Source: Gracilaria gracilis
Taxonomy: Eukaryota > Rhodophyta > Florideophyceae > Gracilariales > Gracilariaceae
DNA length: 64,000 nt
Reading direction: 5' to 3'
Assembly (NCBI GenBank): GCA_030374805.1
Contig: JARGSG010000137.1
Location: forward strand, 18,860 to 82,859
Both the position numbers and the translations under genes were made by a program. Under the pieces are notes generated by a model, which saw only the letters and a program-made list of their open reading frames with translations, was not told the DNA's origin and made no database searches. Positions 53,662 through 64,000 of this stretch are shown piece by piece (positions within the stretch are counted from its first letter, which is position 1; every line of letters starts with the position of its first letter).

Positions 53662-55152
53662 ATGTCTCGGAAACCCTGGGACGCTGAGCGTGCGGTCACC
53701 CGTAGTCGCTCCCACGATGGTGATAATGATCCCGATATTCGGTTACCGTCGAGGATACCGGTCCGTTCCGGATCCACGCTGGGTGCTAGGCCGTCCTCGC
53801 GGACGTCTAGCCAACCGGCACGCCGGACACTTCCGTTTTCTCCGTTGATACCTCCCACTGATGGGACTGTTCCGGCTACGGCCGTTGCTACTGCAGTTCC
53901 TGCTGCGCAGGTGACAGCCGCTGCCGCGGTACAAACCTCCCGTCGGGAGAATGTCGACATCCCCCAGGGGGTACCCCTGGAAGAGCAGGTTCGCGCTTTG
54001 CGGGCTGCTCACAATTCCCTCATGGGAGAGGTTCAGTCCCTTCGCAATGAAGTGAGGGAAGCTCCTGTGAAGGATGTTGCTGAGGATCTCCGTACTTTAC
54101 GGTCGGACGTCAACAATCTGTTGGAATGCTTAGGCGGACCCGCTGCCTTCGTAGAAGGTGTTGAAGAACGGTTCAACCGTGTTCGTGCCCGTCTGGAGAT
54201 GTTGGAGCAAACCATTGTAACGGGCAGCAACACTCCGGAAGAACCGGTGGCTGCTTCACAGCGTGACCAGCATACTGGTAAGGGTAAGAACCGCCGAAGG
54301 CGGGAGTCGAAGCCTGACGACCACGATTCTGATTCATCGAATTCGTCACATTCATCACCGAGTGACTCGGGTAATTCCTCTTCCTCGGATTCTGAGTTGG
54401 ATGGCAGCCGACGCGGGCGTTCCTCCCGCTCGAAGCGGTCATCCGCAACCCAAGGTGCGATCCGCGCCCGGAAGAAGGGGCGGAAGCATACCGGGTTGAA
54501 GGAATTGAAGCCCACGAACCCGATGTATCGGAAGTTGATGTCGTACCGATATTATCGGTAGGAGGATTCCTCATTGGATCGCACGGCCCGTGGCACGGGT
54601 AGGGTGAAGGACTGCATCAAACGCATGCAACTCTCGCTGCGTAACCAGACCTTCTCTGGAGGAGACCCAATCTTGGTGCTAGATTTCCTCGCCCGCTTTG
54701 TTGCGGAAGCCGATATCCTCGCAATGAATGAAGGTCAGGCGTATATCGCGTTACCGTACTTTCTACGGGAAATGGCAGAAGACCAGTACAACTCTGTAAA
54801 AGGTTCTTCCCGGGCCTCCGAAGGAGGGGTGAAATGCTGGCCGGAGGCTGTTCAGTACCTGCTGAGGTCATACGCAACGAACGATGCCATTCAGTCATCT
54901 ATACTCCCTCTGCGAGACACCCGCCAGCGCCCTGGCGAGGTTGAAACCGATTATTCGGTGCGCCTCAATAAGGCTTTCCACCGCTGTGCGAATGTCTACC
55001 CCGCTGGGGAACGCTGTACGATGTCCATCGATGGACTGGACCCGGCTATCAAGACGTTGGTGGCCCGACGACGGGAGGATAAACCAAGGATAACCTACCT
55101 TGAGTTGGTCCAAGCCGCTCGAGCGGAAGGCGACGCACTTGGCGCCCTATAA
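53662..55152 (+). pseudogene. gag: gag (capsid region), one in-frame stop, MITE at its end
   Basis: The ATG at 53662 (MSRKPWDAERAVTRSRSHDG) opens a disordered N-terminal region, a coiled coil (PLEEQVRALRAAHNSLMGEV, LRTLRSDVNNLLECL, RVRARLEMLEQTIV) and a Ser/Asp/Arg-rich linker. A TAG at 54559-54561 interrupts the frame. It then continues with a gypsy capsid-like domain (54574-55152: SLRNQTFSGGDPILVLDFLA, LPYFLREMAEDQYNSVKGS, VETDYSVRLNKAFHRCA, GLDPAIKTLVARRR). The MITE at 55145 adds the terminal stop. Confidence 0.8.
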
Positions 55153-55549
55153 GAAAGTTTTACAATTTTGTGATAGCGATTGGAGTGCATTATTCAGGCG
55201 TTTACCCTCCATGCGGCCTCAGAACATTATCCATGGGCACTCCAATTTGACACCCTGGCACTTCTCTTTTCTGATTTTTTCATTTTTTGGATGACGCGCG
55301 GATTGCATTTGGAGTGCAGAGCGGGACTAGGGGCAGTAGGAGGAGTGTAATATGAGTTCAAGCTGTAGTTGCTACCCTCCAGATGTACTCCTCTCGCCCG
55401 CCAAGTACCCTCCAAATTGACCCCTCCAGACGCTCCAAATTGGCAGATCCCTGCACGCCGTTTGCCCTCCATAGAGCATCAATCTATCCTCCACTGCCAC
55501 CGTTTGCCATCCTTTGGCACTCCCTTTTTTTCAAAAATTTCTTATAGGG
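55145..55549. mobile_element. MITE, 405 bp, inserted in gag
   Basis: The terminal inverted repeat CCCTATAAGAAAGTTTT at the left end matches the reverse complement of the right end (...AAATTTCTTATAGGG; 12 exact terminal bases, then one mismatch). It is flanked by a 3-bp duplication GCG (55142-55144 and 55550-55552). Removing the element plus one GCG joins the gag frame directly (GDALG then AHRRQQRSKSAK). The interior has no coding capacity and repeats of TACCCTCCA / TTGCCCTCCA. Confidence 0.85.
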
Positions 55550-55552
55550 GCG

Positions 55553-56238
55553 CTCACCGCCGTCAACAGAGGTCCAAGTCCGCCAAGGCGTTGATGATGG
55601 AGACTCGTTCTCCATCTTTATCGCTGATTGCGAATGACCAGCCCCAGCAGGGGTATGACAATTCGCAGCTAGCGTATGGCGACATCGCATCCATCCCAAC
55701 TACGGACCTACCGTCGACGACGGAAACGACCTTCGATACGGCGCAGGGCGACCCAACCCTGTACGTCGACAGTCGTCGCGTACAGCCGCCGTCGCTACCG
55801 GACTAAAACGGTAAAGCCCATTATCAACGGCCTTGTTGGAGGGATAACCGCCCTGCGGTACGCTTCTCCGATGCTCGGAATGATAGCCCGCAGATGGGAT
55901 TGCTGAAGTTGATATGCCATCTGTGCTACACGCACGGTCACACGTCACCGCAATGTCTTCTCTCCCTCAGGGAGCCGGCCAAAGTAGTAACAAACTACGA
56001 AGCCCTTACTCCGGAGGAGAAACGTATAGTTCCGATTCCATCGTACTTACGGGCGAAAATGGACCTTACACAAGCCCTTCCGCCTGAGTGGCATACTCCG
56101 ATAAGATCGGATAACCCCGCTCGACGGGCATTCGTTCCAAGCCCCACCGCAATGGCTAACCGCGTTTCGGGAGGTCAGGCCCTGGTGGTGGAGGAACCTG
56201 AAGTACCGCCAACGGCGGAATGTCCTCAGGAAAACTGA
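55553..56238 (+). pseudogene. gag: gag C-terminal part with CCHC zinc knuckle, frameshifted
   Basis: After the MITE the gag frame continues (RSKSAKALMMETRSPSLSLI, TTETTFDTAQGDPTLYVD) to a stop at 55806. Two frame changes later the nucleocapsid appears (55894-56238): CHLCYTHGHTSPQC, a perfect C-x2-C-x4-H-x4-C knuckle that binds genomic RNA. It ends at 56238, overlapping the start of pol at 56220 by 19 bp, an arrangement compatible with frameshift expression of pol. Confidence 0.75.
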
Positions 56239-58532
56239 AGATTGGAGTCTCCCCTTGGGGAGAGGCGTCCTCAGAGTTGAGGCTGTTGACGCCCGAGGCG
56301 TCGTCGCCTCGCTCCCCGGTGAAAATCCTCTTGAGGAAAGAAGCCGCAGGCGCGGACTCGGAACACTTAGGTGTCCTGCGTCGACCGTGGATACGGGTAA
56401 AGAACCACCGGATCCCGGATAGAGTCATGGTATTGGCCAAGCGCAACTATAAGGTTTACGCTGACCTTGGCCTTAACCCCCAGTTTATGGTGAGAATTCT
56501 TACCGTCCTGGATACAGCTGCAGGCCCGAACTTTGTCGTGGAATCACTATTACCCCCGCAAGTGCGGTCTCGTATCCGCTCTGTCGCGGTCCCCGAAGTC
56601 GCAGACGCGATTAATAACCCGTTGAAGACGGTGGGAACTGTTGACTTAGTCGTACGGTTGGGTACCTTCACGGCGAAGCTCACCTTCGTTGTTTGCCGGT
56701 CTTTGGCTGCGCCAGTTATACTGGGATGCGATTACTGCGACAAGTTTGTGGACGCAATCCGGCCCCGCCTCAGGCGTGTGGAACTGGACGACGGATCATC
56801 GATACCAATCGTCCGCCGTCCCTTGAAGAGTGCTTTGAAGAAGCGCGTTCCCCTGCCTGCTGCGCAGGAACCGCCACCCGCATCGCGGGAATCCACAAAG
56901 ATTCGCGTTGCTGCGTCGGTTTCGATTCCGCCGGAAACCCAAGTAATGGTGCAAGTCAATTCCCGTCAACACGGTCTTCGAGTTATTCAACCCTTGTCCT
57001 CGTTGTACGAGAAGTACCAACTCGCCGTGGCGAATGGTGTTGTGCAAGTGACACTGGACACACCGTTCCGGATATTGGTTGCCAATCTTGGCACCACACC
57101 CCAGTATCTGGTTAAGAACCAAGTCATTGGGTTAGTCACGCCACACCCGCTAGCCATGCTTTCTACCCGCATGACCGCTGCCGATGTCCTCGGACTAGTT
57201 CCTTCCGAAGAGGACAGCGCTCCAGCTAAGGAGGGGGAGGAAGACGCAGTTACCGCTACTTCAAACGCCGTTTCAACGGGACAGCCCTCGAGTAACTCGA
57301 AATTGAAACCTGTATCAGGAATGGAGGAGCGTGGACCAACGAGCTCCGACAAGGTTGACCCCTTGAAGGCGCTCGAGGGACTTGATCTCGATCATGTTCC
57401 AGAGTCGCACCGTGAACGTCTGAGAGACATGTTACGGGAGATTACCACAATGTGGGATGGCTCTCTTGGAGAGATAAATGCTACGGAACACCGTATCGAC
57501 TTGTTGCCGAACTCGAGTTCGGTAGCACAACTCCCTTACAGGGCAGGACCGAAGGCTCGGGAAGAAGAACAGTTCCAAGTGGACAAGATGCTACGCGCTG
57601 GAGTGATCGAACCGGCTCAATCGCCGTGGGCGTCCCCAGTGGTACTGGCACTCAAAGCCAACGGAACTTGGAGGTTCTGTGTCGACTATCGCCGGCTCAA
57701 CGCCGTGACGGTCAGGGACACATACCCTATCCCTCGTATGGACGAGTTCATCGATTCGCTCGGTAACGCTACCATCTTCACGGCATTAGACGCCAACTGG
57801 GGATACTGGCAAGTCCCTGTTAGGGAGGAAGACCGCGATAAGACTGCGTTCGTTTGCCACTCGGGCTCGTACCGCTTTAAGCGGATGTCATTTGGTTTAA
57901 CCAATGCCCCCGCTACGTTTCAGCGCGCCATCGACATCTTGTTGAACCGTTTTAAGTGGCGGACGTGTCTAGTATACCTAGACGACATTATCGAGTTTTG
58001 CAGTAACCTGGACGATCATCTCACCCATGTCAGGGACGTGATGACTACTCTGCGCGATGCAGGAATAACACTCAAACTGAGGAAGTTTGAGTTCTTCACC
58101 GACACCGTCAAGTATCTTGGGCACATAATCCGTCCAGGACGGTTGATGATCGAGGAAGCTCGCGTCAAATCCCTTGCCAAGGCGAAGGAACCGCGAACTC
58201 AAACGGAACTCCGCTCCTTCCTAGGGTTAGTCAACGTCTACAGACGGTTCGTACCGAACTTCTCGGACATTGCGGCGCCCCTTAACGCACTCCTGCGGAA
58301 AGGACAGCCACCAAAACTGGACCCCTTTACGCCCGCGCAAACAGAGTCGTTTAACTCCATAAAGGAGGCAGTCACTACTGCACCGATTCTCTCGTTACCG
58401 CAACCCGGCTTGCCGTTCTCGGTGGACACGGATTCGAGCGACTACCAAGTTGGATGCGCTCTTTTTCGAACCACCCCCGAAGGGGAACGGAAACCCATTG
58501 GGTACTGGTCGCGCTCACTTAACGTTCATTAA
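56220..58532 (+). CDS. pol: pol: protease and reverse transcriptase
   Basis: A 770-codon frame. The aspartic protease is at residues ~92-180 (ILTVLDTAAGP, the D-[ST]-G-type motif altered to DTAAG, then the partner strand APVILGCDY). Reverse transcriptase occupies ~440-690: QLPYRAGPKAREEEQFQVDK, SPWASPVVLALKANGTWRFC, VDYRRLNAVT, FTALDANWGYWQV, the catalytic box LVYLDDIIEF (~583-592) and KYLGHIIRPG. The RNase H start (PFSVDTDSSDYQVGCALF) ends in an in-frame TAA (LNVH-stop-GNYSVSEKEYLAVV). RT motifs look intact; the substituted protease motif may reduce function. Confidence 0.9.
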   Translation: MSSGKLKIGVSPWGEASSELRLLTPEASSPRSPVKILLRKEAAGADSEHLGVLRRPWIRVKNHRIPDRVMVLAKRNYKVYADLGLNPQFMVRILTVLDTAAGPNFVVESLLPPQVRSRIRSVAVPEVADAINNPLKTVGTVDLVVRLGTFTAKLTFVVCRSLAAPVILGCDYCDKFVDAIRPRLRRVELDDGSSIPIVRRPLKSALKKRVPLPAAQEPPPASRESTKIRVAASVSIPPETQVMVQVNSRQHGLRVIQPLSSLYEKYQLAVANGVVQVTLDTPFRILVANLGTTPQYLVKNQVIGLVTPHPLAMLSTRMTAADVLGLVPSEEDSAPAKEGEEDAVTATSNAVSTGQPSSNSKLKPVSGMEERGPTSSDKVDPLKALEGLDLDHVPESHRERLRDMLREITTMWDGSLGEINATEHRIDLLPNSSSVAQLPYRAGPKAREEEQFQVDKMLRAGVIEPAQSPWASPVVLALKANGTWRFCVDYRRLNAVTVRDTYPIPRMDEFIDSLGNATIFTALDANWGYWQVPVREEDRDKTAFVCHSGSYRFKRMSFGLTNAPATFQRAIDILLNRFKWRTCLVYLDDIIEFCSNLDDHLTHVRDVMTTLRDAGITLKLRKFEFFTDTVKYLGHIIRPGRLMIEEARVKSLAKAKEPRTQTELRSFLGLVNVYRRFVPNFSDIAAPLNALLRKGQPPKLDPFTPAQTESFNSIKEAVTTAPILSLPQPGLPFSVDTDSSDYQVGCALFRTTPEGERKPIGYWSRSLNVH

Positions 58533-59170
58533 GGGAACTACTCCGTTTCGGAGAAGGAATATCTCGCCGTAGTGTCGGCCCTTTCCACTCTCCGCCCTTA
58601 TCTCTTGGGTGTGCACTTCACCGCGTACACGGATCATTCCTCGTTGAGGTGGATGATGAACATTTCAGATCTATCTGGCCGCCTTATGCGGTGGAGACTC
58701 CGCCCAGCGGAAATCGACTTCGAAGTGATCTACAATAAGGGGACTCTGAACACTCAGGCGGACGCACTGTCGCGCTTACCCACTGCTGGGGAAACTGTTA
58801 CGGTCGAGGACGAAGAGATACCTTGCTTCGTCACTGACGGGAAGGAACCGGAACCCCCAGAGTGGCAGTTCGACGATTGGCCAGACGACTGGGATGACTC
58901 GGACGCAGATATTGACGAACTACTCGCATCTGGCGAGATTGAGGCCGCAAAGCCCCTACCGGGGAATTTTGTACCGGTATCACCGGAAGAAATGATCCGA
59001 GAACAACACGGAGACCCTTTCTGCATCCGTATCCGTGCCCGACTTAACGGTGGTGACACCCTTCCATTCGAGGTTAACGACATCGGCTATCTCATCACGA
59101 CAGTCGAGTCACACCCACAAGCTGTGGTACCACACTCGTTGCAGACGAGGATTCTCCACCTATCGCATTA
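58533..59170 (+). pseudogene. pol: pol continued: RNase H and connection
   Basis: Continues the pol frame after the TAA: NYSVSEKEYLAVVSALSTLR, FTAYTDHSSLRWMMN, GRLMRWRLRPAEIDFEVIYN, NTQADALSRLP, the classic end of gypsy RNase H. An acidic linker and the N-terminal part of integrase (LQTRILHLSH) follow, ending in another stop (TAG) at ~59169. Confidence 0.85.
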
Positions 59171-60287
59171 GGCAAGATTAGGCGGCCACGCAGGTGGAAG
59201 GAAACTGTACTTCACATTGAGGAGAGACTTCTACTGGCCCCCCATGGCGGTGGATTGTTACACTACGGTGCGCTTCTGTACAGAATACGGGAAAAACCGG
59301 GTGAAACTCCGAAAGAATTCGAAGAAAGTGAAAATCTTCCCTGCCAGGGCACCGCTTGAATTTGTGGCGATCAATATTCTTGTCCCACTACTTACCACTC
59401 GGAGAGGAAACAAATTCTTACTCGTTATCACGGATCAGGTCTCGAAACGGGTTCGGACAATACCTCTCAAGAGGATCACGGCTTTCACGGTTGCGAAGGC
59501 CTTTGCCACGAACTGGATCTTCGTCTATGGTCCTCCTGTGGAGTTATTATCCGATAACGGAAAGCAATTTGCGTCAAGGTTCTTCCAAGATGTATGCCGT
59601 ATCATGGATGTGAAGAACCTCTTTACTACCACCTACCATCTCCAATGTAATGGGCAGGTTGAGCGGTTTAACCGAACCATGCTCGCATCCCTCCGATCGT
59701 ACGTTGCTGATCACCCAAAAACATGGGAATTGTACACAGATGCCTTAACCTTCGCGTATAATACGCTGGCTCACAGAACTACTGGTGTCTCCCCGTTTGA
59801 ACTCGTACGATCACGTACACCTCCGCCAGTGGCGTTAGAATCACAGGCTACCCTGGGAAATTTCCCCTCCGTGGGTGGCTATCGCCAGAAATGGAAGGCC
59901 TCGCCTACTAAGCTCGTCCCAGCCGCTCGCCAATCCATGGCGAGGGCCCAAGCCGCTTATAAGCGTGACTTTGATGCTCGCTTGCGAGGACGTACACCCT
60001 CCACACTCGTAGAGGGTAATCACGTATTTGTACGGAAGGAACACTATAACCCTGAACAGAGAAACCGTCATAAGCTCTCGCCTGTGGCGGATGGACCGTT
60101 CAAGGTCACCTCGGTTACACCGGACAATTCCGTGGAAGCTCGACCATCGATCGTAGTACACCCCAAACGGGGGACTTACAGATCTCCCGATCACATCGGC
60201 TTCGCCGATTGCATCGGAAAACATTGGTCAGGACGGCCCACCCATTCCACCCCCATCTACTGGTGTCACACACCGCAATGCGAGTAA
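59171..60287 (+). pseudogene. pol: pol continued: integrase with damaged active site
   Basis: The HHCC zinc finger begins GGHAGGRKLYFTLRRDFYWP and reads RFCTEYGKNR where C-x2-C is expected, so the second Cys is Tyr. In the catalytic core the first Asp is replaced (FVAINILVPL, expected xxxD); the second (LSDNGKQF) and the Glu (NGQVERFNRTM) are present. Core end: HRTTGVSPFELV. A C-terminal domain follows (VEGNHVFVRKEHYNPEQRNR, KLSPVADGPFKVTSV). With two lost metal or active-site residues the enzyme should be dead. The frame shifts near 60260. Confidence 0.9.
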
Positions 60288-61857
60288 TCCTACTACTCCC
60301 CACACCGCTCCGTCTAAGGACGGGGAGGAGGTTCATCGCTCTGCTGAAGAATCGACACCGACGTCGCGTCGGGCGAGTACCCGTGGCTCACGGACTGTAC
60401 GGACATTTCCGGATTTTCCGGTCGACACACAGGCGTCGCATTCGCACAGCGCGCCTAAATCGCAGTCGAAACCCGACAACGGGACCACTATACCGCCCGC
60501 GGGAACGGCTCCTCACGCAGAAGCGGAAATGTCGAAGGCACAAGAAGTTCGCGGTAGAAACCAGCAGCGTTGGGCGACCAGAAGCCGAACGATGACGCCG
60601 AATCAACACCGATGTCGCCGGGACGAAGCCCCGCTGGGGAAAGCGCAAGGACGCCGCAACCTACCGCGCAAAGCGAAGAAATCGAACCAGGAAGCCTGGG
60701 GATGACTGCCGAGCAACCGCGTGCAGCGAAGAAGATGGACCCGAGTGTCTCGGTACAAACTGACACCACCGTCGGTGGAATACCGGGCACTCCGGGAGGA
60801 ACACACGTCAAGGACGGAGCAAAGCTACCAAATACTAGGCGCACAGCGACAGCCTCCAGTGGAGTTAGCGCGGAGATCGCGAGATCGCCGGCGCGAATCG
60901 CTGCCGTAAGCCCCGGTATCCCAGAAGTAACCGGCCGAGACGGGAGTTCAAAAATTGAAGATTTTGAGGAAATCACGGCGCAGCCGTTGGATGACACCTG
61001 CAACAGGGAGGCGTATTCCCCTCCGACGCATGAGGGCCAACCGTTGGGACAGTCACGTTCACGCACGGTTTTCGAGCCGCCTAAAGCGGTATCTTCCGCG
61101 CCAAGCCGACGGGACGAACACCAACCCGCTGTGGCACCAACTGCATCGTCAAGACGGAAGGACCCACGCAAGCTAGCGGTAAGGAAACATGTTCATGTTG
61201 GCACACCAAGCTCTACAGCCCCCATACTAGGGAAAACAACCGCACAGGCGGGAAGCAACGCCACGAAATCAACACCCGCAACGGGACGCGCGCCCCTACA
61301 GGGTTTATCACGGAACGATGTGACGACGACACGGCAAGGCCGGCAGGTGTACGTGCAAGAGTACATTGTCGACCGAATTGTCGGACATACCTGGGACCAG
61401 GAGGGTATTCTCCTCTACCGCGTCCGCTGGTACGGTTATGACCCACAGTGGGATACACTCGAACCGATCGAGCATCTTCCTCGCTCGAAGGTAGTTCAGT
61501 ATCACAGACGTGCGGGAACCGCTACACCAGCGACGCTGGACCTGGCCCAAGTGGGATAAGACTACCGTGAATACGGAATGGAAGGCTAAGTGGAACACGT
61601 CGTACGACGGAAGTGACATAATACCACCTAGGTGGGAACTTTCGCAGAAGCGACAGTTCGGTTGGCTTGCGCCGCCCGAACAACCGTTTTTTCGGAGAAG
61701 ACTCATTCCTGAAGGGTTTTCGTCCAGCGAGCTGGTAGTGACAACAGCGTCAGACCGCAAGCACGGTTTTCCCCCTCAGAAGGGTGCGCAAATGTCGCGT
61801 GCGCCGCACGAATTATACCGGTTGACACCGGGAATAAAAGAACAATCGCCCGTCTAG
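60288..61857 (+). pseudogene. pol: pol C-terminus: disordered linker and chromodomain
   Basis: A long Ser/Thr/Pro-rich linker is read in shifting frames (frame changes near 60260 and 60600). It leads to a chromodomain in the 60570-61559 frame: QEYIVDRIVGHTWDQEGILL, YRVRWYGYDPQWDTLEPIEH, LPRSKVVQYHRR, with the aromatic-cage and WYGY / LEP pattern of the fold that reads methylated histone tails and targets chromoviruses to heterochromatin. A further protein-like tail (WKAKWNTSYDGSDIIPPRWE) continues in the next frame to 61857. The linker between integrase and chromodomain (~300 residues) is unusually long. Confidence 0.85.
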
Positions 61858-61953
61858 GACGGTTAAGAAAAGGAAGAAGAGAACACTTGTCTCAAGGTTT
61901 ATCAACTATCACTAGGTAATCACGCAACCAATGGGGCTGGCCAGACAGAAGGA

Positions 61954-63842
61954 CTACTGCCCGGTGCCGTCGCCCTCCTCTGGAGGTGGCATACCGCCGA
62001 GGGGTTGAGCGAGTGAATCGCGCATCTCGGCGACGTTGCCGGTGGCCATGCGAGCGCCCAGACTCGACTCTCGGAGGAACCTCGCGATGATGGCACCCTC
62101 GTCGGTACCCACGGATGTTGGAGCTGACCTAGTTGCTGGGACTGCCGCCACTGGTGCGGACGAAGCAGGTACCGCTTCCGCGGGTTCGGTTTCCGGCGCG
62201 CTGCCGCTGCCTTCCTCCATCGGATTACCGTGGATTTCCTCGATGGCCACCTCCTCACCGCCATCACCCAGTTCATCGGGATCATTGTCGATCATGAGGT
62301 GGTCTCGAGGTAATCTCGGTGGTACTCGTCGGAGTCAACAAACACAAGGGGGTGATCGGCCGGCACGTGCCGGGGAGCATTACGGAGCTCCGCCGCTTCG
62401 CTAGCGGAGATTTCCTGGTACTCCCAGGGGTCAAAGAAGATGAAATCGTCCGCAAGAGCGGTATTCCTTCCCAGACCCAGGCCCGAACCACCCGCACCCG
62501 GGGCTCCCGCTCGACCGCTCTGCCTCAGCGGGACCTCACTCCAATCGACATTCTCGGTGACGTCGAGGAGACCGAGAGCTTTCTCGTTGTTCGCACGAAC
62601 CCCAAGGGGGATGGAAAGGTCGAGGTTTCGAATACCTGCCCGCACGCGCGGAGGGTTGAACCAGAGTCGATACTGGTCATAAGCCTCGGCGAGGATATAT
62701 GCCGCAGTGCGGACGGCCTATTCGGTAACCACAACCGACCACAACCCGGATCGGGGATGTGCAATCAGCACGGACCGTAGATAGGTGAATACCGGGGGCA
62801 GCTCGACTTAGCACCCCCGGCACAACTCGAAGTGAGCCCACCAATTGGGTAGAGGGACATACCGACCTTGTCGGAAGGCCGGCGCGATGCGCTCTATCTT
62901 CACATTCTGATACGGAGCGAAATACCCGTGTCGGGAGCAAGTGCGCTGTTCGAAACGGATGACGTTCTGAAGGAAGAATTACCGCGAACGCCGCGGAAGG
63001 TAGCGGAACTCAGCCCGAAGAATCGGTCGTGTCCAGCAAATGGCTTCTTGCCGCGCGACGGGTATTCCCCTCCAGGCGAAGGTTTCCAAGTCCGCAAGGC
63101 GGTCAAAGTAACTCATCTCCCCGTGAGTGCGGTATCGTTCGACATCGAATTCCAGCCCAATGAGGATCTGAAACTCGAATGAAGCCCGGCTCTGCCGTTT
63201 GTAAGCGATTTGCACGAAGATCGTGTGCGCTTCGTCACGGGATTCCGGGCCTTCTCGCAACACCTCGTGCACAGGGATCGCCACGCGGCGTCTCCAACCC
63301 CACAAGGTGGTGACAATTGCCGGTAGTTCCCCCGGGAGGGTGTTGTTACCGTCGATGTACTCAGCAATGAGGGATTCGTTGAACACGGCCACGGGATGGA
63401 ACCATGGTGCAGACCGGAGGCGACGAGCCTGGCGCCAATTCGTTGGATTGAGCCCTACAAGGGAGTTGTAAGACGGCCAAATCACCGCAGCCGGGAACCC
63501 GCCGATGGGTCCCGCGTGTGCGGCATGATTGGAAGAAGGACCAGCACCCGCATTGGGCTGGGAAAGATGTTGTTGACCCCTCGGTGGGAGAGGCACGGAT
63601 CGAAAGCCAGTGAAGCCCCCACGGGGGAAAGGAGGTTGGTTTGGTGGGATTCCGCTCATTGAGAGGTTAGTTCCCGTTGGCGACGGTGGAGAGGTTTCGG
63701 ATGCGTTGGCAGGGTTGTCACTCGAGAGAGGTTCTTGCGCTGCGTTTGCAGGGGGTCGGGTGCGTGGTGAAGACAGTTGTTGTTCTGGCAGGCCGGTAGA
63801 AGGGGTACCTTTATAGGGCTTCGTCGGCGTCATCGTCCTCAC
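61954..63842 (-). pseudogene. Antisense gene between pol and the 3' LTR
   Basis: On the strand opposite gag-pol a protein-like frame runs from the ATG at 63842. Residues 1-100 are Pro/Ser-rich (MRTMTPTKPYKGTPSTGLPE). An ordered domain follows (AVIWPSYNSLVGLNPTNWRQ, PWFHPVAVFNESLIAEYIDG, TLWGWRRRVAIPVHEVLREG, EFQILIGLEFDVERY) to a stop at 62979. The same frame then continues with three stops interspersed (EQRTCSRHGYFAPYQNVKIE, AYILAEAYDQYRLWFNPPRV, DVTENVDWSEVPLRQ) to 62292, and a shifted frame gives an acidic tail (62295-61954). In all ~620 residues, one former gene. Function unknown; its position matches the antisense extra frames described in some plant gypsy elements. Confidence 0.65.
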
Positions 63843-63862
63843 ATTGAGGTATTTCTTCCGCC

Positions 63863-63875
63863 TAGGAGGGGGAGA
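63863..63875 (+). promoter_or_regulatory. Polypurine tract
   Basis: TAGGAGGGGGAGA immediately precedes the 3' LTR start TGTAGTGC at 63876, the position expected for the plus-strand primer of reverse transcription. Confidence 0.8.
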
Positions 63876-64000
63876 TGTAGTGCGACGCCCTCGGAAGGGG
63901 ATGTGGAGGTACTTAGTTCATAATTTTCGTTGCACGGGAGGACTATTATATGAGTAGTAATAACCATTGAGATGGGTTGGACACGTGGGACACGGTGACT
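63876..64000 (+). repeat. Start of the 3' LTR (truncated by window end)
   Basis: TGTAGTGCGACGCC onward matches the first ~123 bp of the 5' LTR (52778 on) with five clear substitutions plus differences at the last bases. Confidence 0.95.

Larger units (their letters stand above)
52778..64000 (+). mobile_element. Chromovirus-type Ty3/gypsy retrotransposon (3' end outside window)
   Basis: Order: 5' LTR 52778-53551, gag from 53662, CCHC knuckle, protease, RT, RNase H, integrase, chromodomain, an antisense frame, polypurine tract, 3' LTR starting at 63876. The chromodomain after integrase places it among chromoviruses. Internal stops (gag TAG 54559, TAA 58530, TAG before integrase), frameshifts and a lost integrase Asp show it is not autonomous. 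The two LTRs differ at five or more of the ~120 positions that can be compared, so it is not very young. The left flank is the minisatellite; the right flank and target duplication are not visible. Confidence 0.9.

Noticed and set aside
1..64000. CRISPR arrays, bacterial operons, Shine-Dalgarno signals
   Set aside because: No spaced direct repeats of CRISPR type; gene content, an intron and LTR retrotransposons show a eukaryotic nucleus.
1..64000. tRNA or rRNA genes
   Set aside because: I looked for TTCGA-type T-loops with pairing stems; the hits (for example near 24256 and 58466) lie in coding frames and do not fold as tRNA. No rRNA-like sequence recognised.

Overview
The window is nuclear DNA of a eukaryote. 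It carries an LTR retrotransposon with a chromodomain, a hAT transposase and copia-type fragments, plus pieces of eukaryotic housekeeping genes (FANCD2, UTP20, ABCG and ABCB transporters, a SHAQKYF MYB). Long coding stretches run without introns; one GT-AG intron of 85 bp can be placed confidently (27314-27398). A DUF3119 gene (a cyanobacterial/plastid family), a bacterial-type glucokinase and a cyanobacterial-style Uma2 gene suggest a photosynthetic, intron-poor lineage. A red alga is my best guess, by inference only.

Layout. 1-2.1 kb: non-coding, with a short tandem repeat. 2.1-7.2 kb: a FANCD2 homologue on the minus strand whose 3' end runs into a broken copia-type integrase/reverse transcriptase. 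7.9-13.3 kb: three decayed minus-strand genes (membrane protein, MFS transporter, unknown) around an intact plus-strand Uma2-like gene. 14.3-14.5 kb: three hairpins in a row. 17.7-30.4 kb: a mosaic of broken or partial genes: DUF3119, a young 1.3-kb copy of the FANCD2 middle, the UTP20 C-terminus, a MYB gene, an orphan membrane protein with an inverted paralogue fragment, a glucokinase C-terminal half, an ABCG membrane domain, and a coiled-coil gene. 30.4-33 kb: an island very poor in A on the plus strand. 35.2-35.8 kb: an orphan ABCB nucleotide-binding domain.

36.6-47.7 kb holds the most novel content: three members of an unfamiliar gene family, one with a possible tyrosine-recombinase signature. 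Two of them share an almost identical ~580-bp 5' cassette made of a tandem repeat, leader and first ~36 codons. An unrelated orphan gene lies tail-to-tail with one of them, and near-perfect palindromes are scattered around.

49.3-64 kb is a nested transposon stack. A hAT transposase gene is split by an 800-bp solo LTR with a clear 5-bp target duplication and cut off by an inverted LTR fragment. A 137-bp minisatellite follows, and beside it sits a >11.2-kb chromovirus (5' LTR, gag, protease, RT, RNase H, integrase, chromodomain, an antisense reading frame, polypurine tract, start of the 3' LTR). The chromovirus is decayed and carries a 405-bp MITE in gag. Most genes here are fragments; those with long intact frames are Uma2-like (10.2 kb), the orphan membrane protein (23.9 kb), the UTP20 C-terminus (20.9 kb), recombinase-like copy B (46.2 kb) and the orphan at 41.1 kb.
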